Positions 1-7,856 of a stretch of 18,348 nt of DNA are shown piece by piece (the first letter of the stretch is position 1; every line of letters begins with the position of its first letter). The position numbers and the translations under genes are program-made. Under the pieces are notes generated by a model that ran no database searches, had not been told where the DNA came from, and saw only the letters and a list, made by a program, of their open reading frames with translations. Source of the DNA: an uncultured Oscillospiraceae bacterium (lineage in GTDB: Bacteria > Bacillota > Clostridia > Oscillospirales > Oscillospiraceae); assembly GCA_934572355.1 (NCBI GenBank), contig CAKTKV010000009.1, positions 1 through 18,348 of the forward strand, in the 5' to 3' direction.

Positions 1-1594
1 CGTCAAAGTCAAGCAGAGACGGATCAAGCGGCTCTTCGTGCATGACGGTGCTCATGTAGTCGTTGATTATGCGGCGGATCTCCATTCTGGAGACGGTGCG
101 GCTGTCGGGCAGAGCGTGCGGCATCCAGATCGCGGGGATGTTCCTGTCGCGGAACTCGTCCTCGAACAGACCGTGCAGACCCTGTGCGCCCTTGCACTGG
201 AGCTGGTCGTACATCATGACCATGTCGCAGTTGAACTTCTCTTTGTACTCCCACAGCTCAAAGAAGTGCTTCATGCCGCCGACGGCCATACGGCGCATCG
301 GAGCCCACATGTGGTACTGAGCCATATCCTCGAGGCAGTGCTCGTAGGAATCGGTGCGGATGGTCATGTCGAACATCAGCGAGTCCATATTGATGATGAC
401 GTTCAGACCCCAGCAGTTGTAAGCCCAAGTGCACCAGTTGGAATAGTACAGAGGTGCACAGGACCATGCGATAACTCTGTGGCGGGTGTTGGGGAAGGAG
501 TTGATCTTCTTCTCAACGCACTTGTTGAGGATCTTGCGGACCTTCGCGTCGACCTCATGCCACACGGGAAGATCGCCGTACTGACTCTGGTAGATACGGT
601 AGAGCGCCTGAGCGACGCCGTTGACGGGATAGTAGTTGGTATGTGCGGCAACGTCCCACTTCTCCCACTCAAACTCCTGAAGCTTGTTCTGGGACTCTAT
701 GCGCTCCTTGAGGACTTCCCAGTTGAAGGGAACGCCGGTCTGATCCTCAATGAACTTCCAGCACTCTTCGATCTCGTTCATGCAGTGCTTCTTGACCAGA
801 GGATCATCGAAGAGCATAGGCATGGGCAGCGCGAAGAGGGGCTTGTCAAAGAACCAGTCCTGAAGCACGGAGGTAGCGACGGAAGCGTCGCAGGCCTCGT
901 TGCAGGTGATGACCATGGGTGCGTAGTCGGGAACGTCGTCAAGGACGAATAGACCGGACTCAGCCTGGCACATCGGGCACGGGTCGCCGGGCAGACCGAT
1001 GGACTGGACAGCGTCGATGTAGTTAAGGACGGTGTGGGAATTGACGTGGCAGGTGACGAAGTAGGGGATCATTTCCAGAGGAACGTTCTGGAACTTATCG
1101 GACCAGGGGTAGAACATACCGCCCCAAACAGTCTCGTTATGGGCAATGGTGTGATAGTATGCGTCGTTCTTCTTGCCGCCGTGCAGCTTGGTGTCTGCAA
1201 CGAACATGCGCATGAACTGGACGATGGTCGCGTTGACCATGCCGCGATAGTGCCATGCGGAGGCCTTCAGAGCCTCGCCGCGCATACCTTCCATGCCGCG
1301 GTCGAACCAGTGCAGAACGGGCAGATAGGTCTGGCCGACCCAGCGGTAGCGCCATACGCCCTTTGCAAAGTTCACGACGCCGCCGTACTTCATAACGTCC
1401 ATGACCATGTGGATGTAGTTATACAGCCAGATGTTATAGAAGTAGTACATCGTGTCCTTTACGCCGCGCCACTCTCTGTGCTTGTAAAGGCCGGTCTTAT
1501 CTTCGCGGATGTCTCCCAGACGGCGCTCACCATGGGGCTTGCCGTACCAGAAGTCCTTCATCAGCTTCTTGTAATCAATGTTCTTCTTAGCCAT
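1..1594 (-). CDS. 2-hydroxyacyl-CoA dehydratase / benzoyl-CoA reductase family subunit, larger subunit (partial, C-terminus beyond left edge)
   Basis: I translated this reading frame by hand from ATG at 1594 and it stays open to the window edge, giving 531 codons. The start is MAKKNIDYKK, and GGAGGG lies within the end of the upstream gene, so the two are translationally coupled with only one base between stop and start. The N-terminal 120 residues are rich in Trp and Tyr. Cysteines occur as CPMC (C206, C209) and as TCNEAC (C231, C235). The second cluster precedes a stretch ending in a Pro-rich strand (FALPMP), the layout in which this family places a ligand of its [4Fe-4S] cluster. The family uses paired D-component subunits to dehydrate 2-hydroxyacyl-CoA or reduce aryl-CoA after ATP-driven one-electron activation. 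HadB- or HgdA-type subunits are generally 400-480 aa, so this one is long. The substrate cannot be told. The family call rests on the paired context and motif layout, and is less sure than for its partner. Confidence 0.72.
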   Translation of the reverse strand, partial: MAKKNIDYKKLMKDFWYGKPHGERRLGDIREDKTGLYKHREWRGVKDTMYYFYNIWLYNYIHMVMDVMKYGGVVNFAKGVWRYRWVGQTYLPVLHWFDRGMEGMRGEALKASAWHYRGMVNATIVQFMRMFVADTKLHGGKKNDAYYHTIAHNETVWGGMFYPWSDKFQNVPLEMIPYFVTCHVNSHTVLNYIDAVQSIGLPGDPCPMCQAESGLFVLDDVPDYAPMVITCNEACDASVATSVLQDWFFDKPLFALPMPMLFDDPLVKKHCMNEIEECWKFIEDQTGVPFNWEVLKERIESQNKLQEFEWEKWDVAAHTNYYPVNGVAQALYRIYQSQYGDLPVWHEVDAKVRKILNKCVEKKINSFPNTRHRVIAWSCAPLYYSNWCTWAYNCWGLNVIINMDSLMFDMTIRTDSYEHCLEDMAQYHMWAPMRRMAVGGMKHFFELWEYKEKFNCDMVMMYDQLQCKGAQGLHGLFEDEFRDRNIPAIWMPHALPDSRTVSRMEIRRIINDYMSTVMHEEPLDPSLLDFD

Positions 1595-1595
1595 C

Positions 1596-2807
1596 TTACT
1601 TGCCCTCCTGGATCTTCTTGATCTCAATGCTCTCAACAAAGGCCTGGAAGCGGGTACGCAGCTGGCCGGAGGCGGAATTTATGTATTCCTTCTCGATCGA
1701 GCACACCGGCAGACCGAAGTCACGCGGCAGCACAACCGTGTCTATGACGCGCTCATAGCTCCAGTATTCGCAGAACTTGTTGGAAGCGACGATGACGCCG
1801 TCGGCATGGTAGTCTCTGGCGAGGTCGGCAATGCGCTGCTTTCTTGCGCGCATGGTGTCCTGCGGCATGAAGCGCGGGCAGTTGGAGGTGTCGAGATAGT
1901 GGCGTGCGATAGCGTCAAGCGGCTCCTGGCCTTCCTTGACGACGATGGGGATACGGCTCTCGACAGCGCCGTAGCAGTAACGGTCGGCAACGACTTCCGC
2001 GCCGCAGCTCTCGATGAGCTTGGTGAAGTCGGGGTCGTCGTTCTCGGAACCGGCAAGGACGACCTTGCAGCGGAACGGCCAGCGGTCGTCGGGCTCGCGG
2101 GTCTTGAGCTCCTCGGCGGTCTCGCGCAGGTAGGGGAGGATAAGGTCCTTCGGGCAGACCTGGCTGACAAGCTGGATGACGTGGAACTCATAGCCGGTGA
2201 TGGTGGGGTTATCAAGCTTGCGGTAGTCGCCGATCTCGTTTATCAGGCGGCAGACCTCATTGTGGCGCTCGATGGTCTTCATGATGGCCTCATCGGAAAC
2301 GTCGATGCCAAGCTTTTCATGCAGGGGCTGAAGAACATGGGCGCGCAGCTGCTCACGGAAGTGAGCATAGCCGTTCTCATTGTTCTTGAAGGGAACGTCG
2401 GAGAATTCGCAGAAGAAATTATCGTTGTTGATAATTCTCATATCCTTGACGGAGTCAAGGTGCTTCTGCTGAAGGTGCTCCTGGAAGCGGCAGGTGCCGG
2501 TGCAGGTCTCGGTCGCCATCTGCGCATCGAGGAAGTTGAAGCCGCCCTCGAGAGCTCTCTCAAGAAGGCTTCTTGCATAGTGGCAGACACGCGCGGACAT
2601 ATAGTAGGTCGCAATGTCAGGGGAAGTGCATCGCGGCGCTCTCAGTCTGACGGAGAAGCAGCCGGGCAGGTCGAGAAGAACTTCAGGCATGAAGTAGCAG
2701 GTGTAGCCTATCGCGTACTCGCCGTTGGCCTTGGCCTTCTGGACAAGCTCGTTATTGGCTTCCTGAAGCAGATTCTCAAAGTAGATCAGATGCTTGAGAT
2801 CTTTCAC
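1596..2807 (-). CDS. 2-hydroxyacyl-CoA dehydratase / benzoyl-CoA reductase family subunit (HgdB/HadC-like)
   Basis: 403 aa from a GTG start at 2807, chosen because GGAGGG sits six bases upstream. A longer reading to 2864 would begin inside the transcribed leader hairpin. Family landmarks are clear: TCYFMPE near residue 37, CHYARSLL at 75-82, a FLDAQ strand followed by C102 and C106, and near the C-terminus SNKFCEYW (C346) and GQLRTRFQAF. These match the HgdB/HadC/BcrB-type subunit that carries the [4Fe-4S] cluster and binds CoA ester. It is first gene of an operon with the larger subunit. In known systems an ATP-dependent activator (HgdC/HadI type) and often a CoA-transferase are encoded nearby; none lies in this window, so they may be left of it. 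Cytoplasmic, oxygen-sensitive. Substrate unknown; lactoyl-, 2-hydroxyglutaryl-, phenyllactyl- and isocaproyl-type substrates are all possible. Confidence 0.87.
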   Translation of the reverse strand: MKDLKHLIYFENLLQEANNELVQKAKANGEYAIGYTCYFMPEVLLDLPGCFSVRLRAPRCTSPDIATYYMSARVCHYARSLLERALEGGFNFLDAQMATETCTGTCRFQEHLQQKHLDSVKDMRIINNDNFFCEFSDVPFKNNENGYAHFREQLRAHVLQPLHEKLGIDVSDEAIMKTIERHNEVCRLINEIGDYRKLDNPTITGYEFHVIQLVSQVCPKDLILPYLRETAEELKTREPDDRWPFRCKVVLAGSENDDPDFTKLIESCGAEVVADRYCYGAVESRIPIVVKEGQEPLDAIARHYLDTSNCPRFMPQDTMRARKQRIADLARDYHADGVIVASNKFCEYWSYERVIDTVVLPRDFGLPVCSIEKEYINSASGQLRTRFQAFVESIEIKKIQEGK

Positions 2808-2841
2808 AGATAACCCTCCAAATTTTTGTTTCCATTTTTCA

Positions 2842-2860
2842 GGGCGTGCAAAACACGCCC
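2842..2860 (-). other. Leader hairpin of the dehydratase operon
   Basis: A perfect 7-bp stem (GGGCGTG/CACGCCC) with a 5-nt loop lies in the predicted 5' leader, about 34 bases before the GTG start. It has no U-tract, so it is not a terminator. A role in message stability is possible but not shown. Confidence 0.45.
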
Positions 2861-2876
2861 CCACTCACACGGCAAT

Positions 2877-2905
2877 ATTTTAACAAATCGTCAACAAACT
2901 GTCAA
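2877..2905 (-). promoter_or_regulatory. Sigma-A promoter of the dehydratase operon
   Basis: On the minus strand: -35 TTGACA (2900-2905, perfect), 17-bp spacer, -10 TAAAAT (2877-2882) preceded by TGT, an extended -10. Start is expected near 2870, giving a leader of about 63 nt. Confidence 0.8.
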
Positions 2906-2999
2906 TTGTTATTTGGGCAAAAGTGTCATAAAACACAACTTTTTTGTATGCATACGCTATACAATTTGCTGATTTATGTCTAAACATGTGAACCTTTTA

Positions 3000-4166
3000 T
3001 TAACAATCGAACTTTAGAGACAAAATTTCGGAAGTTATGTAACCCCTTTCGGCGAGCGCGCGTCCCTGTATCATCCGCTCCGTCCCGCCGCCGCGTCCGT
3101 TTATCGCGGCGTTGATGCGTTTGGTTTCGCGGCGCAGGTCAACGGTTTTGCTGCCGATGATGTAACGCCAGCCGTCCTTGTCGCTGCCGGAGAATACCGC
3201 GGAGATGCCGCCGCATTTTTCCATCAGGAGATTTGTAAGCTCCCGCTGGGCGATCTCATCAAGGATACCGTCAAAGACGCATATGTTTCCATCCGTCTCC
3301 GCGGCGCTTTCGGCCTTCACGCGCACAAGCTCCGCGCTCAGCGCCGATGCGCGCTCCTTGAGGCGCGCGTTCTCGTCAAGTATCCTGCCGACCGCCGCGG
3401 CGACCTCACCGCGCTTTGCGCTCAGCGCGCGCGATACCGCGGTCACGCCAGTCTGGACTGCGCGGTAATCCTCGACCGCATCCATCCCGCACACGACGCT
3501 CACGCGCACGCCGCCGCGGTGGCGCTGGCAGTCGAGTATCTTTATCACGCCCACCTCGCCGGTGCGCGAGACGTGCGGCGCACAGCAGGCGCAGCGGTCG
3601 ATATCGCCGATCTCAACTATGCGCACATTCTCCGTCAGCTCAAGCTTGCTGCGGTATTCAAGCTGCGCGAGCTCCTCAGCGTCCGGGAACCATACGTGCA
3701 CGGGAATGTCGGCGCGGACGGTCTCGTTCGCGCGCTGCTCGATGTCCATGAGCTGCTCCCAGTCAAGCTCACCGCTGAAGTCTATGGTCATGCACTCGGC
3801 ACCCATGTGGAAGCCGACATTATCATAGCCGTACTTGCCGTGGATAAGCCCGGAGACGATGTGCTCACCTGAGTGGTTCTGCATACGGCGCAGGCGCTGC
3901 TCGGCGTCGAGACGGCAGGCAACGGCCAGACCCGGCTCAAGCGGAGCGTCGGTATAGTGCAGTATCTCGCCGCCGCGCTCCTGTACATCGGTGATGAGCA
4001 CGGAGCCGATATACCCCGTATCGGCAAGCTGCCCGCCGCCCTCGGGGAAGAAGGCCGTCCGGTCAAGTATCACTGCCCAGCCGTTCTTTTCCTTGCGGCA
4101 CTCGAGCACCTTGGCTTCAAAGGCGAACATGTGGCTGTCGATATAATAAAGCTTTTCAGTCGTCAT
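3000..4166 (-). CDS. alaX: Alanyl-tRNA editing protein, long AlaX type with DHHA1 domain
   Basis: 388 aa. Start ATG at 4166 follows AGGAGC; a frame extension to 4283 crosses the ptsI terminator and is not real. It resembles the editing and C-Ala parts of alanyl-tRNA synthetase without the catalytic core. An N-terminal strand with FFPEGGGQLADTG (residues 39-51) is followed by zinc-binding HSGEH (H98, H102) and CACCAPH (C194, H198). A coiled stretch spans about 245-292, and the C-terminal DHHA1 part has NGRGGG at 356-361. The role is hydrolysis in trans of mischarged Ser- or Gly-tRNA(Ala) in the cytoplasm. Length and DHHA1 domain place it in the large AlaX class. Its own promoter and the terminator just upstream suggest it is transcribed apart from ptsI. 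Confidence 0.93.
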   Translation of the reverse strand: MTTEKLYYIDSHMFAFEAKVLECRKEKNGWAVILDRTAFFPEGGGQLADTGYIGSVLITDVQERGGEILHYTDAPLEPGLAVACRLDAEQRLRRMQNHSGEHIVSGLIHGKYGYDNVGFHMGAECMTIDFSGELDWEQLMDIEQRANETVRADIPVHVWFPDAEELAQLEYRSKLELTENVRIVEIGDIDRCACCAPHVSRTGEVGVIKILDCQRHRGGVRVSVVCGMDAVEDYRAVQTGVTAVSRALSAKRGEVAAAVGRILDENARLKERASALSAELVRVKAESAAETDGNICVFDGILDEIAQRELTNLLMEKCGGISAVFSGSDKDGWRYIIGSKTVDLRRETKRINAAINGRGGGTERMIQGRALAERGYITSEILSLKFDC

Positions 4167-4199
4167 TTGTATTGCTCCTGTCTCTTGTATAATAAATAA

Positions 4200-4228
4200 A
4201 GAATACCATCCCACGGCTGAGCATTCAA
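4200..4228 (-). promoter_or_regulatory. Probable promoter of alaX
   Basis: Minus strand: -35 TTGAAT (4223-4228), 17-bp spacer, -10 TATTCT (4200-4205) preceded by TGG. Each hexamer matches consensus at 4 of 6 positions; the extended -10 helps. It begins just after the ptsI terminator, where a new promoter is needed. Confidence 0.5.
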
Positions 4229-4240
4229 GGCTTTTGTGCA

Positions 4241-4278
4241 TAAAAAGCTGCTGCCAACACATTGAGTGTTGGCAGCAG
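4241..4278 (-). terminator. Rho-independent terminator of ptsI
   Basis: A perfect 13-bp stem (arms 4266-4278 and 4248-4260) with a 5-nt loop, followed on the minus strand by CTTTTTATG. It starts 14 bases after the ptsI stop. Confidence 0.93.
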
Positions 4279-4292
4279 GGCATATCGTTTGT

Positions 4293-5903
4293 TCAGCTTT
4301 CAAGCACTGCGCGCTTGACCGCCGCGACGGAGGACGGGGAGACCGACAGCTCGTCAATGCCGACGGACATGTAGAAATCCGTCAGCGCGGTGTTCGCCGC
4401 GGACTCGCCGCATATACCGACCCATATACCGGCATCGTGCGCGTTCTTCGCGGTCAGCTCAATGAGGCGCAGGATCGCGGGATCGGCGGAGTCGAACAGG
4501 TCGCTGACACGCGCGTTCATGCGGTCGACGGCCATGGTGTACTGCGTGAGATCGTTCGTGCCGAGGGAGAAGAAGTCGACCTCCTTTGCCAGCACATCGC
4601 TCATGACCGCGGCGGCGGGAGTCTCGACCATGATGCCGAACTGGATGCTGTCGCTGTAAGCTATCCCTTCGGCGTCAAGCTCCGCCTTGAGTCCGGCGAC
4701 GATCTCCTTTATCTGCCGCACCTGTTCGAGGCGGCTTATCATCGGGAACATCACGTTCAGGTTCCCGTACACCGAGGCGCGCAGCAGCGCACGCAGCTGG
4801 GCGCGGAAGATGTGCGGCTCCTTCAGGCATATCCTGATGGCGCGGTAGCCCATGGCGGGGTTATCTTCGTTATCAATACCAAAATACGGCGCCTGCTTGT
4901 CGCTGCCGAGGTCGAGTGTCCTTATGACGACGGGGCGCGGCGCGAGCCGAGAGAGCACTTCCTTATAAATATTGAACTGTGTCTCCTCATCGGGGAAGTC
5001 CTCGCTGTTGAGGAATATGAACTCGCTGCGGAACAGACCGACGCCGTCCGCGCCGCTGGATATGACCGCATCGATATCGTCAAGAGAGCCGATGTTCGCC
5101 ACGACCAGCACCTCATGGCCAGACTTCGTCACCGCCTTGCGGTCCTTGTACTGCGCAAGCTCCGCCTGCTGTGCCTTGAAGCTTGCTGCGCGGGCGTTGA
5201 AATCGGCGATGGCCGCGGCATCAGGATCGGGGAGCACCTCACCCGTGGAGCCGTCGATCGCGACGGTGCACTTTTCGGGGAGCGCGTCATAATTGCTGCC
5301 CATGCCGACGATGCAGGGGATGCCCAGCGTCTTTGCCAGAATGACGGAGTGCGAGGTAACAGAGCCGTACTTCGTCACGAAGCCGAGCACCTTCGTCTTA
5401 TCCAGACGCACGGTTTGGCTCGGCAGCAGATCCTCCGCGGCAACGATCACAGGATGCTCAAAATGTTCCCCTCCCTCGCTGATGCCCTTGAGGATGCGGA
5501 TGAGTCTGCCCGCAACGTCGCGCACGTCGGCGGCGCGCGCCTGCATGTATTCGTCCCCTTCCATCGCGAGGAACATACCGGCGAGCATGTCCGCCGTCTG
5601 CTGCACGGCAAACTCCGCACAGTGACCGGCGCTGATGCCGTCCTCAATGCCGTCGCAGAAGTCGGGGTCATCCAGCATCATGCGGTGGATATCGAAGACC
5701 TGCGCGGTCGCTTCGTCCGTTCCCATCGCCATGTCGTAGAGCGCGTCGAGCTCGCCAAGCGCGGTTTCCGCGGCGCTCTGGTATCTTCCGCGCTCACCGC
5801 CCGGCTCGTAGCAGGCGGTACTGTCAACGGACAGGTCGGGCGCGCTGAGACGGAAAAGCTCCGCGACTGCCGCGCCCGCTGAAGCGGCTATTCCCTTAAG
5901 CAT
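4293..5903 (-). CDS. ptsI: PTS Enzyme I (phosphoenolpyruvate-protein phosphotransferase)
   Basis: 536 aa from ATG at 5903, preceded by GGAGGT at good spacing. Starts MLKGIAASAG as usual for the family. The phosphorylated histidine is H185 in TSHSVILAK. The PEP-binding barrel shows FRSEF, the FSLGTNDLTQY segment, and the active-site cysteine in GICGE (C498). Enzyme I takes phosphate from PEP and passes it to HPr, the first step of sugar uptake by the phosphotransferase system, in the cytoplasm. The length is within the short range typical of Clostridia (E. coli is 575). The N-terminal motif is KYGSVTSHS where GGxTSH is commoner. No ptsH or EII gene is adjacent, so this copy stands alone between its own promoter and terminator. 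Confidence 0.95.
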   Translation of the reverse strand: MLKGIAASAGAAVAELFRLSAPDLSVDSTACYEPGGERGRYQSAAETALGELDALYDMAMGTDEATAQVFDIHRMMLDDPDFCDGIEDGISAGHCAEFAVQQTADMLAGMFLAMEGDEYMQARAADVRDVAGRLIRILKGISEGGEHFEHPVIVAAEDLLPSQTVRLDKTKVLGFVTKYGSVTSHSVILAKTLGIPCIVGMGSNYDALPEKCTVAIDGSTGEVLPDPDAAAIADFNARAASFKAQQAELAQYKDRKAVTKSGHEVLVVANIGSLDDIDAVISSGADGVGLFRSEFIFLNSEDFPDEETQFNIYKEVLSRLAPRPVVIRTLDLGSDKQAPYFGIDNEDNPAMGYRAIRICLKEPHIFRAQLRALLRASVYGNLNVMFPMISRLEQVRQIKEIVAGLKAELDAEGIAYSDSIQFGIMVETPAAAVMSDVLAKEVDFFSLGTNDLTQYTMAVDRMNARVSDLFDSADPAILRLIELTAKNAHDAGIWVGICGESAANTALTDFYMSVGIDELSVSPSSVAAVKRAVLES

Positions 5904-5951
5904 AACATTTACCTCCTTTGGCGTATGTGGGTGTCGTTTACTTATACGCAT

Positions 5952-5971
5952 ATTATAGCAAAGTCAATGAC
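5952..5971 (-). promoter_or_regulatory. Extended -10 promoter of ptsI
   Basis: Minus strand TGCTATAAT: perfect -10 (5952-5957) with TG extension. There is no good -35 at 16-18 bp. The bases just upstream on the plus strand read GTCAATGAC (5963-5971), a small inverted repeat that could be a regulator site. Confidence 0.6.
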
Positions 5972-6033
5972 CGCATATCCATAACAAAGCTGACAATTGT
6001 GAAAAATTGACAAATTCAGTCAAGCGTCCGTAC

Positions 6034-6063
6034 TGGACAAAAGCGGATGCTCCATATTATAAT
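6034..6063 (+). promoter_or_regulatory. Promoter of the HAD phosphatase gene
   Basis: -35 TGGACA (6034-6039, 5/6), 18-bp spacer, -10 TATAAT (6058-6063, perfect). Predicted start at about 6069-6070 coincides with the ATG at 6070. Confidence 0.65.
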
Positions 6064-6069
6064 CAGAGC

Positions 6070-6879
6070 ATGAAAGCTGATGAACTGATAATTTACGCCG
6101 ATATGGACGGCACGGCCCTCTCCGACTGGAGCCGCGGGCCTATCGTGCCGGAAGAGAACCTCCGCGCGCTGGAGAGCTTTGTCGCGCAGGGAGGTCTGTT
6201 CTCCATTGCCAGCGGGCGGCAGTACCCGGATATCATGGACTTCTTCCCTGAGGGGCTTATCTGCGCACCAGTCGTCTGCGGCAACGGGGCGATAGTGTAT
6301 TCTCCGCGCGATAAGAAGGTCGTGCGTGAAATCCTGCTGCCGGTCGAGTTTCGCCGCGAGGTCTTGGAGCTGTGCGAAAAACGCACTGAGCTGGTGCTTG
6401 CTGCCGCCGATGAATACGGTATCTATCAGGTGCGTATCGGGGACGGGCACCCCGCGCCTGACGGACTTTTAAGAAGATATATAACGCAGGAGGATTTCCT
6501 CACCGGGCCATACGTGAAGGCCTGCTACATCCTGCCTGATCCCGCGCTCATGCAGGGCGTGGAGGAGGCGACTGCGCGCTTTGCGTCCTATAGCCATGTT
6601 ACCGCTGCGCGCTCAAGCAGCATTTATCTTGAGATCATCCGCCGGGACGTCAGCAAGGCGGCGGGAATAGCCTATGCGCGCGAGTACATCGGGGCTGGTG
6701 AGCGGAAGCTTGCCTGCATCGGGGACTATTTTAACGACTATGAGATGCTTCGACACGCGGACATTGCCGCCTGTCCGTCGAACGCCGCGCAGGGGATAAA
6801 GGATATCTGCGATATCGTGACGTGCAGCAACGATGAAGGCGCAATTGCCGGACTCATAACCGCGCTGTGCGGAAAATGA
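6070..6879 (+). CDS. HAD-superfamily Cof-type phosphatase
   Basis: 269 aa. The start is set at ATG 6070 because the HAD nucleophile motif then falls at residues 11-15 (DMDGT), as is usual. The upstream extension to a TTG at 6007 would run through a good promoter and has no ribosome-binding site. Other motifs: SIASGR with S48, the conserved lysine K196 (RDVSKAAGI), and the acidic motif GDYFND (218-223). The cap between about 85 and 185 is of the Cof (type IIB) kind. Such enzymes hydrolyse phosphate from sugar phosphates, flavin nucleotides or similar small molecules in the cytoplasm; the substrate is not predictable. It is transcribed divergently from ptsI, which may hint at sugar metabolism. 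No ribosome-binding site is visible, so a leaderless transcript is likely. Confidence 0.88.
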   Translation: MKADELIIYADMDGTALSDWSRGPIVPEENLRALESFVAQGGLFSIASGRQYPDIMDFFPEGLICAPVVCGNGAIVYSPRDKKVVREILLPVEFRREVLELCEKRTELVLAAADEYGIYQVRIGDGHPAPDGLLRRYITQEDFLTGPYVKACYILPDPALMQGVEEATARFASYSHVTAARSSSIYLEIIRRDVSKAAGIAYAREYIGAGERKLACIGDYFNDYEMLRHADIAACPSNAAQGIKDICDIVTCSNDEGAIAGLITALCGK

Positions 6880-6912
6880 AAAACTCAGAAAGCCGCGGCT
6901 TCCTGAGTTTTT
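6879..6912. terminator. Bidirectional terminator between the HAD and ireB-like genes
   Basis: A 34-bp near-perfect palindrome of two 17-base arms with one mismatch. It has an A-run on one side and T-run on the other, so it can terminate both converging genes. It overlaps the TGA stop of the plus-strand gene. Confidence 0.9.
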
Positions 6913-6928
6913 CATTCCTGCAAAGGGC

Positions 6929-7171
6929 TTATTTGTCAAGATAATTCTTGAGCAGCTCCTGCATAAGCTCGTCCCTGTCGATACGGCAGATGAGCGTTCT
7001 GGCATTGTTATAATTGGTGATGTAAGTAGGATCCTCAGAGAGAATGTAGCCTACGATCTGATTTATCGGGTTATATCCCTTCACCATGAGGGAGTTATAC
7101 ACGGACGATAAAATCTCTCTCATCTCGGTCTTACTGTCCAGCGCTGTAAACTTACGGGTCGAATCTTCCAT
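6929..7171 (-). CDS. ireB: IreB family regulatory phosphoprotein (UPF0297/DUF965)
   Basis: 80 aa, with GGAGGGG ahead of the ATG at 7171. The core [17 protein letters not shown], the NNARTLI segment and the acidic end [13 protein letters not shown] are the signature of the IreB family. In Enterococcus, IreB is phosphorylated on N-terminal threonines by the kinase IreK and negatively affects cephalosporin resistance. Here threonines T5 and T9 lie in the corresponding flexible N-terminus. The gene is usually next to alaS and ruvX (yqgF) in Firmicutes; here neither is adjacent, so the usual cluster is broken. It has its own promoter and converges on the HAD gene. Confidence 0.95.
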   Translation of the reverse strand: MEDSTRKFTALDSKTEMREILSSVYNSLMVKGYNPINQIVGYILSEDPTYITNYNNARTLICRIDRDELMQELLKNYLDK

Positions 7172-7206
7172 GATTTTCCCCTCCTTTTCTCTTTCTTCTT
7201 GGCTAC

Positions 7207-7234
7207 ATTATAACAGAAAATGCAGTCAAGTAAA
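7207..7234 (-). promoter_or_regulatory. Promoter of the ireB-like gene
   Basis: Minus strand: -35 TTTACT (7229-7234, 4/6), 16-bp spacer, -10 TATAAT (7207-7212) preceded by TGT. Leader of about 30 nt. Confidence 0.65.
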
Positions 7235-7256
7235 GTCGAAACCGGGCGAAAATTCG

Positions 7257-7844
7257 TTAAGAATTATTAAACTTTTGGCTATTCTGCGGATCGTCTATGT
7301 ACTCAAGGGCGACTGCGGTGTCACGCAGCCGGCCGCGGCGGTGATCCATGCGCGCCTCAACGCGGAAATGCACAGGACGCCCGACTTCGAGCTTATCTAT
7401 CCAGCGCGTGAAGCTGCGGATATTGAAATAATAGTCCCGGCCGGTGGCGTCGTCGCGGACAAAGCCGCTGTTGTTATTCGGCAGGATAGAGAAAATTTTG
7501 CCAGTGTGAGGCTCCGCCTCTGCCGCGGTTCCGGCGGCTGATGAACTCTCGGCAGCGGATGCGTCAGAGACGGCAGGGGAATACCACGGGCGCAGGACGC
7601 CGGAGTCGGTCTCAATAGAATAGCCGTAGGCCATCAGGAAGTCGGCACCGGAGGAATAGCCGAGCTTCCGACAGAGATAGACGGCGTCACTGTCCCAGCT
7701 GTCGTGATCCCACTGGCTCCAGATTATATATTTACCGCTGAAGCGGCGGTCGATCTCTTCAAAAAAATGCCGCGTGAGCCGATCAAGCTCGTCTTGATCT
7801 GGCTTTTGTACGGAGCCGGGCAGCTCATTATCGGATATCTGCAT
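7257..7844 (-). CDS. Small protein with C-terminal cold-shock-like (OB) domain
   Basis: 195 aa; start ATG at 7844 follows AGAGGAAC, 12 bases after the stop of the lipoprotein gene, so they are probably one operon. Three parts are visible. Residues 15-88 form an unrecognised acidic, Trp- and Tyr-rich domain (YIIWSQWDHDSWDSD at 39-53). Residues 91-113 are an Ala/Ser/Glu linker. Residues 114-184 read as a cold-shock-like OB fold: GKI at the first strand, SGFVRDD like the RNP1 strand, then YYFNIRSF, VHFRVEA and TAVALEYI. The spacing fits a cold-shock fold, but the aromatic RNP motifs are only partly kept, so nucleic-acid binding is an inference. No signal peptide; cytoplasmic. The function of the N-terminal domain is unknown. 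Confidence 0.82.
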   Translation of the reverse strand: MQISDNELPGSVQKPDQDELDRLTRHFFEEIDRRFSGKYIIWSQWDHDSWDSDAVYLCRKLGYSSGADFLMAYGYSIETDSGVLRPWYSPAVSDASAAESSSAAGTAAEAEPHTGKIFSILPNNNSGFVRDDATGRDYYFNIRSFTRWIDKLEVGRPVHFRVEARMDHRRGRLRDTAVALEYIDDPQNSQKFNNS

Positions 7845-7856
7845 GTTGTTCCTCTC

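Noticed and set aside
38..952. 304-aa plus-strand open frame at the left edge
   Set aside because: It is antisense to the dehydratase subunit, which translates without a stop from 1594 to the edge with a good start and conserved cysteines.
2906..2999. Weak A/T-flanked hairpin between alaX and the dehydratase promoter as a terminator
   Set aside because: The stem has a bulge and mismatches; I could not support a terminator for alaX here.
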